NCBI GenBank assembly: GCA_025359565.1
Contig: JANYFY010000025.1
Span: forward strand, 124,001 to 188,000
DNA: 64,000 nucleotides
Reading direction: 5' to 3'
Source: Gammaproteobacteria bacterium
GTDB lineage: Bacteria; Pseudomonadota; Gammaproteobacteria; Steroidobacterales; Steroidobacteraceae
Both the position numbers and the translations under genes were made by a program. This document shows, one piece after another, positions 61,294 through 64,000 of the stretch. The notes under the pieces are model-generated. The model saw only the letters and a program-made list of their open reading frames with translations. It did not search any database and had not been told where the DNA came from. How positions within the stretch are numbered: the first letter of the stretch is position 1; each line of letters opens with the position of its first letter.

Positions 61294-62537
61294 GGACTTG
61301 CGCCGCGCGGTATCTTGTCGCTTGCTACCCAACGATCAAATACTTCAAGTGCTTTTTCGGAAAAAGCGGAATCGTTGATATGACTCGCAATCTCAATCAG
61401 CTCGACGGGTGCTTTTACAGAACGCCTAATTTCATCGCTAAAAGCTGCGAGGCCAGCGGGATCATGCAGACCCTGGCCATCGCGATCCCACTCCTCGATC
61501 CCGTGCAAGGGCATCAGAAATACGCAAGGTCCTTTGGCGAGTCGAAGTTTTTCAGCAATCGCAGTGGCGGTACGTCTACGTTCTGACACATTCATTTGCA
61601 CCGACGCAATTAAACGATTATGCGCGTGGTAACTACGTTCTCGATATTTAGCCGGAAGTTCACGCCAAGTTTGCACGTCGATCATATCGCAGCCACCCGG
61701 TGCGGTAATTTGTGGAATACCTAGGCGGCCTGCTGCTTCCAAACGCGTACGGCCCGCTGTGGTCGGTGCACTAAATATTTCGGCCGAGACTTCACACAAC
61801 GCCAAATCAAAGATGGCGACAAAAGTCCCCGCCTCAATCAGCGCCTCCATTGCGCGGCCGCCCATACCCATTGGATGAAAAACCACTGGTTCATAGCCCC
61901 GCGCTTCCAACGCTGGAACTAAAGTTACCATGTATTTCAAACAAGACTTACCCAGAGACGTGATGGCGACCATGGGCCTTCGCACCACAGGCTTAACGAC
62001 CGTTTCGCACGCACCCAACACGGCTCCCGCGGCCTGACTTAAAATGGATTTACAAATACTGTTCAATCCATACAGCCCACCGGCCCAGAGTATCATCATC
62101 AAATCCGGAGCCAGCCGATCTGCCGGAATCAGATGCGAATTGGCAATAGTCGAAACAATTAATTTAGGCATTCCTAAGGGAAGCGCGGCCGTAACATCGA
62201 GTGCCAGGTCAGTACCCATGGTGCCGCCGAGCGCCAGTAGGCCATCAACCTTACCCGCACGGTGCAATCGCAGTGTTAGGTTCACAGCCCCCAGCGCCAT
62301 CTTAGCCATGGCTAGATTTTCATCCCCGAGTGCCACGATGGCCTCAATACTTGAGTCAGCCGCGGCGGCAACAGCATGGTTCGAGAAATCAGGAGTAAAC
62401 GGCGGAGCGCCGAGTACACCCACGTCCATAATCAGCGCCGTCGCGCCGCGACGCTCCACGCATTGTTTAATAAACAATAGTTCGTCGGCTTTTGTGTCGG
62501 CTGTGCCTACAATCAGAATAGTGCGCGCCATGTTCAT
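61290..62537 (-). CDS. Tm-1-like (UPF0261) ATP-binding protein
   Basis: 415 aa: ILIVGTADTKADELLFIKQ start, ALGGTMGTDLALDVTAALPLGMPKLIVSTIA, NSHLIPADRLAPDLMMILWAGGLYGLN, GCDMIDVQTWRELPAKYRER and GPCVFLMPLHGIEEWDRDGQGLHD. Matches the N-terminal Tm-1 ATP-binding domain family; usually a TIM-barrel partner is adjacent, but none is here. Function in catabolic operons is unknown. Overlaps SDR and DMGDH-like genes by ATGA. Confidence 0.88.
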   Translation of the reverse strand: MNMARTILIVGTADTKADELLFIKQCVERRGATALIMDVGVLGAPPFTPDFSNHAVAAAADSSIEAIVALGDENLAMAKMALGAVNLTLRLHRAGKVDGLLALGGTMGTDLALDVTAALPLGMPKLIVSTIANSHLIPADRLAPDLMMILWAGGLYGLNSICKSILSQAAGAVLGACETVVKPVVRRPMVAITSLGKSCLKYMVTLVPALEARGYEPVVFHPMGMGGRAMEALIEAGTFVAIFDLALCEVSAEIFSAPTTAGRTRLEAAGRLGIPQITAPGGCDMIDVQTWRELPAKYRERSYHAHNRLIASVQMNVSERRRTATAIAEKLRLAKGPCVFLMPLHGIEEWDRDGQGLHDPAGLAAFSDEIRRSVKAPVELIEIASHINDSAFSEKALEVFDRWVASDKIPRGASP

Positions 62538-63346
62538 CCGTGCCGTTCCGAATATAATTTGTCCATTGCAAAGCCCGATTCCGGCAGGGTGACTCCGCCG
62601 TCGACTATAATAGTCTGGCCCGTAACATACGCTGCGGCAGGGCTCGCAAGATAGAGCATCGCATTTGCAATGTCATTCGCCTTGCCCATCGCACCGAGCG
62701 GAATATAGTGCTCGATGCGTGCACGCGTAGACGGTTCACTTAAAACCCCGCGACCTTTAGCAATGAAACCCGGTTCAACGCCATTCACGGTAATTTTATG
62801 AGGCGCAAGTTCAAGCGCTGCTGCACGGATGAAGCCATTCACACCGGCTTTCGCGGCCGCGTAGTGCGCGGCGTTCGCCATCGCCACGCGTGGCCCAGTC
62901 ACTGAGGAGGTGATAAGTATGCGGCCACCGCGCACTTTGAGAGTTGGAAGCGCTGCTTGGCACAACCAAAAACAGCATTTGAGATTCAGCGTGAGCGCGT
63001 CGTCGAGTATTTCAGAGGTCATTTCAGACAAAGATGTCCAACGGCAGCCCCCGGCGTTATGCACGATAATGTTGAGTCCACCGTACGCGTCCACTGTGTT
63101 CGCAACCGCGGCCCTGCATCCCGCTTCCGTTGCAATGAACGGAATTGCCTTAGCCTGTAAGACTTGTTGATTGAGCAAGGTAACGACATCTTGAGCCGGC
63201 TTAATCGATCTATTCGCGAGCATAACTTGCGCGCCCGCAGCTGCAAAAGCAGTCGCGATAGCAGCCCCAATTGCGCCGCCTGCACCGGTAATCAAGGCTA
63301 TTTTGCCGTCAAGACTAAATGGATTCATAGGCTGCGCTTTAGACAT
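62534..63346 (-). CDS. Short-chain dehydrogenase/reductase
   Basis: 270 aa classical SDR: ALITGAGGAIGAAIATAF, NAGGCRWTSLSEM, ILITSSVTGP with catalytic Ser, HYAAAKAGVNGF (Tyr-x3-Lys), GVEPGFIAKGRGVL, VTGQTIIVDGGVTLPESG. Downstream of the binding-protein gene by 11 bp and ATGA-overlapping the Tm-1-like gene, so one transcript. Substrate unknown. Confidence 0.9.
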   Translation of the reverse strand: MSKAQPMNPFSLDGKIALITGAGGAIGAAIATAFAAAGAQVMLANRSIKPAQDVVTLLNQQVLQAKAIPFIATEAGCRAAVANTVDAYGGLNIIVHNAGGCRWTSLSEMTSEILDDALTLNLKCCFWLCQAALPTLKVRGGRILITSSVTGPRVAMANAAHYAAAKAGVNGFIRAAALELAPHKITVNGVEPGFIAKGRGVLSEPSTRARIEHYIPLGAMGKANDIANAMLYLASPAAAYVTGQTIIVDGGVTLPESGFAMDKLYSERHG

Positions 63347-63357
63347 GTGCGTATTCG

Positions 63358-64000
63358 CTAATGCGTCGTACTTGATGTAAGCATATTTGCTTTAAATTGC
63401 TGCCAGATTCGCGAAAAAACTAAAATCTCTGCAGGAGTGTATTTTGGCTGAAGTGTCATGCGGTCCCGCACTGAAGCGGGTGGGTAGATTATTGGGTTGT
63501 CTCTTATAGCAGGTGCTAGAAGTTGCATGGCGGTAGCATTTCCAGTCGCAAAGCCAATGTATCGGGTCACTTCAGCGGATATTTCCGGCTGCATAACGAA
63601 ATTAATAAAGGCTTCTGCACCGCTTGAGTTTGGCGAGTCCGCGGGAATAACTAGGCTATCAATAAAAAACGGAACAGTTTCTTTAGCGTAGCTGTATTCG
63701 ATGTGTAGGTCAGTATGTCCTTCCGTAACCATACGCCGCGCTATGATGGCATCTCCGGAGTAACCAATGCTTAAGCATAATTCGCCATCGGCAAGCTGTT
63801 CGTAATACCCCGACGAGGCAATGCGGCGAATAAAAGGGCGAATTTCCTTCAACTTTTCGACAACAGCGGCTAGTGCGACGGGGTCAGTGGATAAGCGCGG
63901 TTGAGCTAAGTATCGCGACACCATGGGCATAAATTCTCCCCAGACATCGAGCAGGTTGACTCCGCACCCCGAGACCTTACTCAGCCATTCTTTTTTAAAG
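63358..64000 (-). CDS. PotF/PotD-like polyamine-type ABC substrate-binding protein, 5' end outside window
   Basis: The frame is open through base 64000. The visible 213 residues are the C-terminal part of a spermidine/putrescine-binding protein: KVSGCGVNLLDVWGE, YEQLADGELCLSIGYSGDAI, FIDSLVIPADSPNSSGAEAFINFVMQPEISAEVTRYIGFATGN and NPIIYPPASVRDRM. An internal ATG at 63930 is not the start. Periplasmic; delivers an amine to an ABC permease expected just beyond the right edge. It leads the catabolic operon SDR, Tm-1-like, DMGDH-like, SDR. Confidence 0.9.
   Translation of the reverse strand, partial: FKKEWLSKVSGCGVNLLDVWGEFMPMVSRYLAQPRLSTDPVALAAVVEKLKEIRPFIRRIASSGYYEQLADGELCLSIGYSGDAIIARRMVTEGHTDLHIEYSYAKETVPFFIDSLVIPADSPNSSGAEAFINFVMQPEISAEVTRYIGFATGNATAMQLLAPAIRDNPIIYPPASVRDRMTLQPKYTPAEILVFSRIWQQFKANMLTSSTTH

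Overview
The window is a chromosomal stretch of a free-living proteobacterium, most likely a gammaproteobacterium. That placement rests on gene content alone: an E. coli-type GshA, a complete homoprotocatechuate (hpa) meta-cleavage operon with HpaR, DUF3034, YceI/cytochrome b561 and CPxCG genes. I saw no tRNA, rRNA, CRISPR array, phage gene or transposase. Genes are densely packed, with many 4-nt ATGA or GTGA overlaps.

Layout. (1) 1-13526 is a carbohydrate-acid catabolic locus. On the minus strand, agaS overlaps an MFS transporter. On the plus strand, an AgaR-like DeoR repressor is followed by a run of overlapping genes: GH4 glycosidase, IolB-like cupin, D-2-hydroxyacid dehydrogenase, FAH-family hydrolase, IlvD/Edd sugar-acid dehydratase, a small exported protein, a NodB-fold protein with altered catalytic residues, an isochorismatase-fold amidase, a miniaturised S9 peptidase, and an NSS-family symporter. 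The GH4 CHGV motif and the downstream enzymes suggest uronate or aldonate catabolism. (2) 13588-18345 holds a GGDEF remnant, a blue-copper/truncated-haemoglobin/DUF3034 group, an M48 peptidase with DUF898 protein, and a short AhpF-like relic. (3) 18500-31300 is housekeeping: sulfurtransferase, FAD oxidoreductase, alanine dehydrogenase with a divergent Lrp/AsnC regulator, YceI/cytochrome b561, GabD, a DUF885 protein without its metal motif, and GshA. (4) 31314-41600 carries isoaspartyl peptidase, pyruvate carboxylase, ferredoxin with its reductase, a PII protein, divergently arranged acetolactate synthase subunits, and a glyoxalase. (5) 41848-48106 has a terminator, a dimethylglycine-dehydrogenase-like flavoprotein, a CPA2 antiporter behind a 19-bp tandem repeat, and an MscS channel. 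(6) 49632-56310 is the hpa cluster: hpaR, then hpaG1, G2, E, a LigA/LigB-type dioxygenase pair, hpaF, H and I. It should convert homoprotocatechuate to pyruvate and succinate semialdehyde; the unlinked gabD at 25912 could finish the route. (7) 56592-64000 has an EAL protein, a large inverted repeat, a TPR relic, and a minus-strand operon (PotF-like binding protein, SDR, Tm-1-like, DMGDH-like, SDR) that looks like amine or betaine catabolism.

The best candidates for something undescribed are three. The first is the composite locus at 1-13526 with its shared TTCATAT motifs. The second is the hpa operon, where a two-subunit LigAB-type enzyme replaces HpaD and the HpaF homologue lacks its N-terminal catalytic proline. 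The third is a set of proteins that keep their fold but have lost catalytic residues: the NodB protein, the S9 peptidase and the DUF885 protein.
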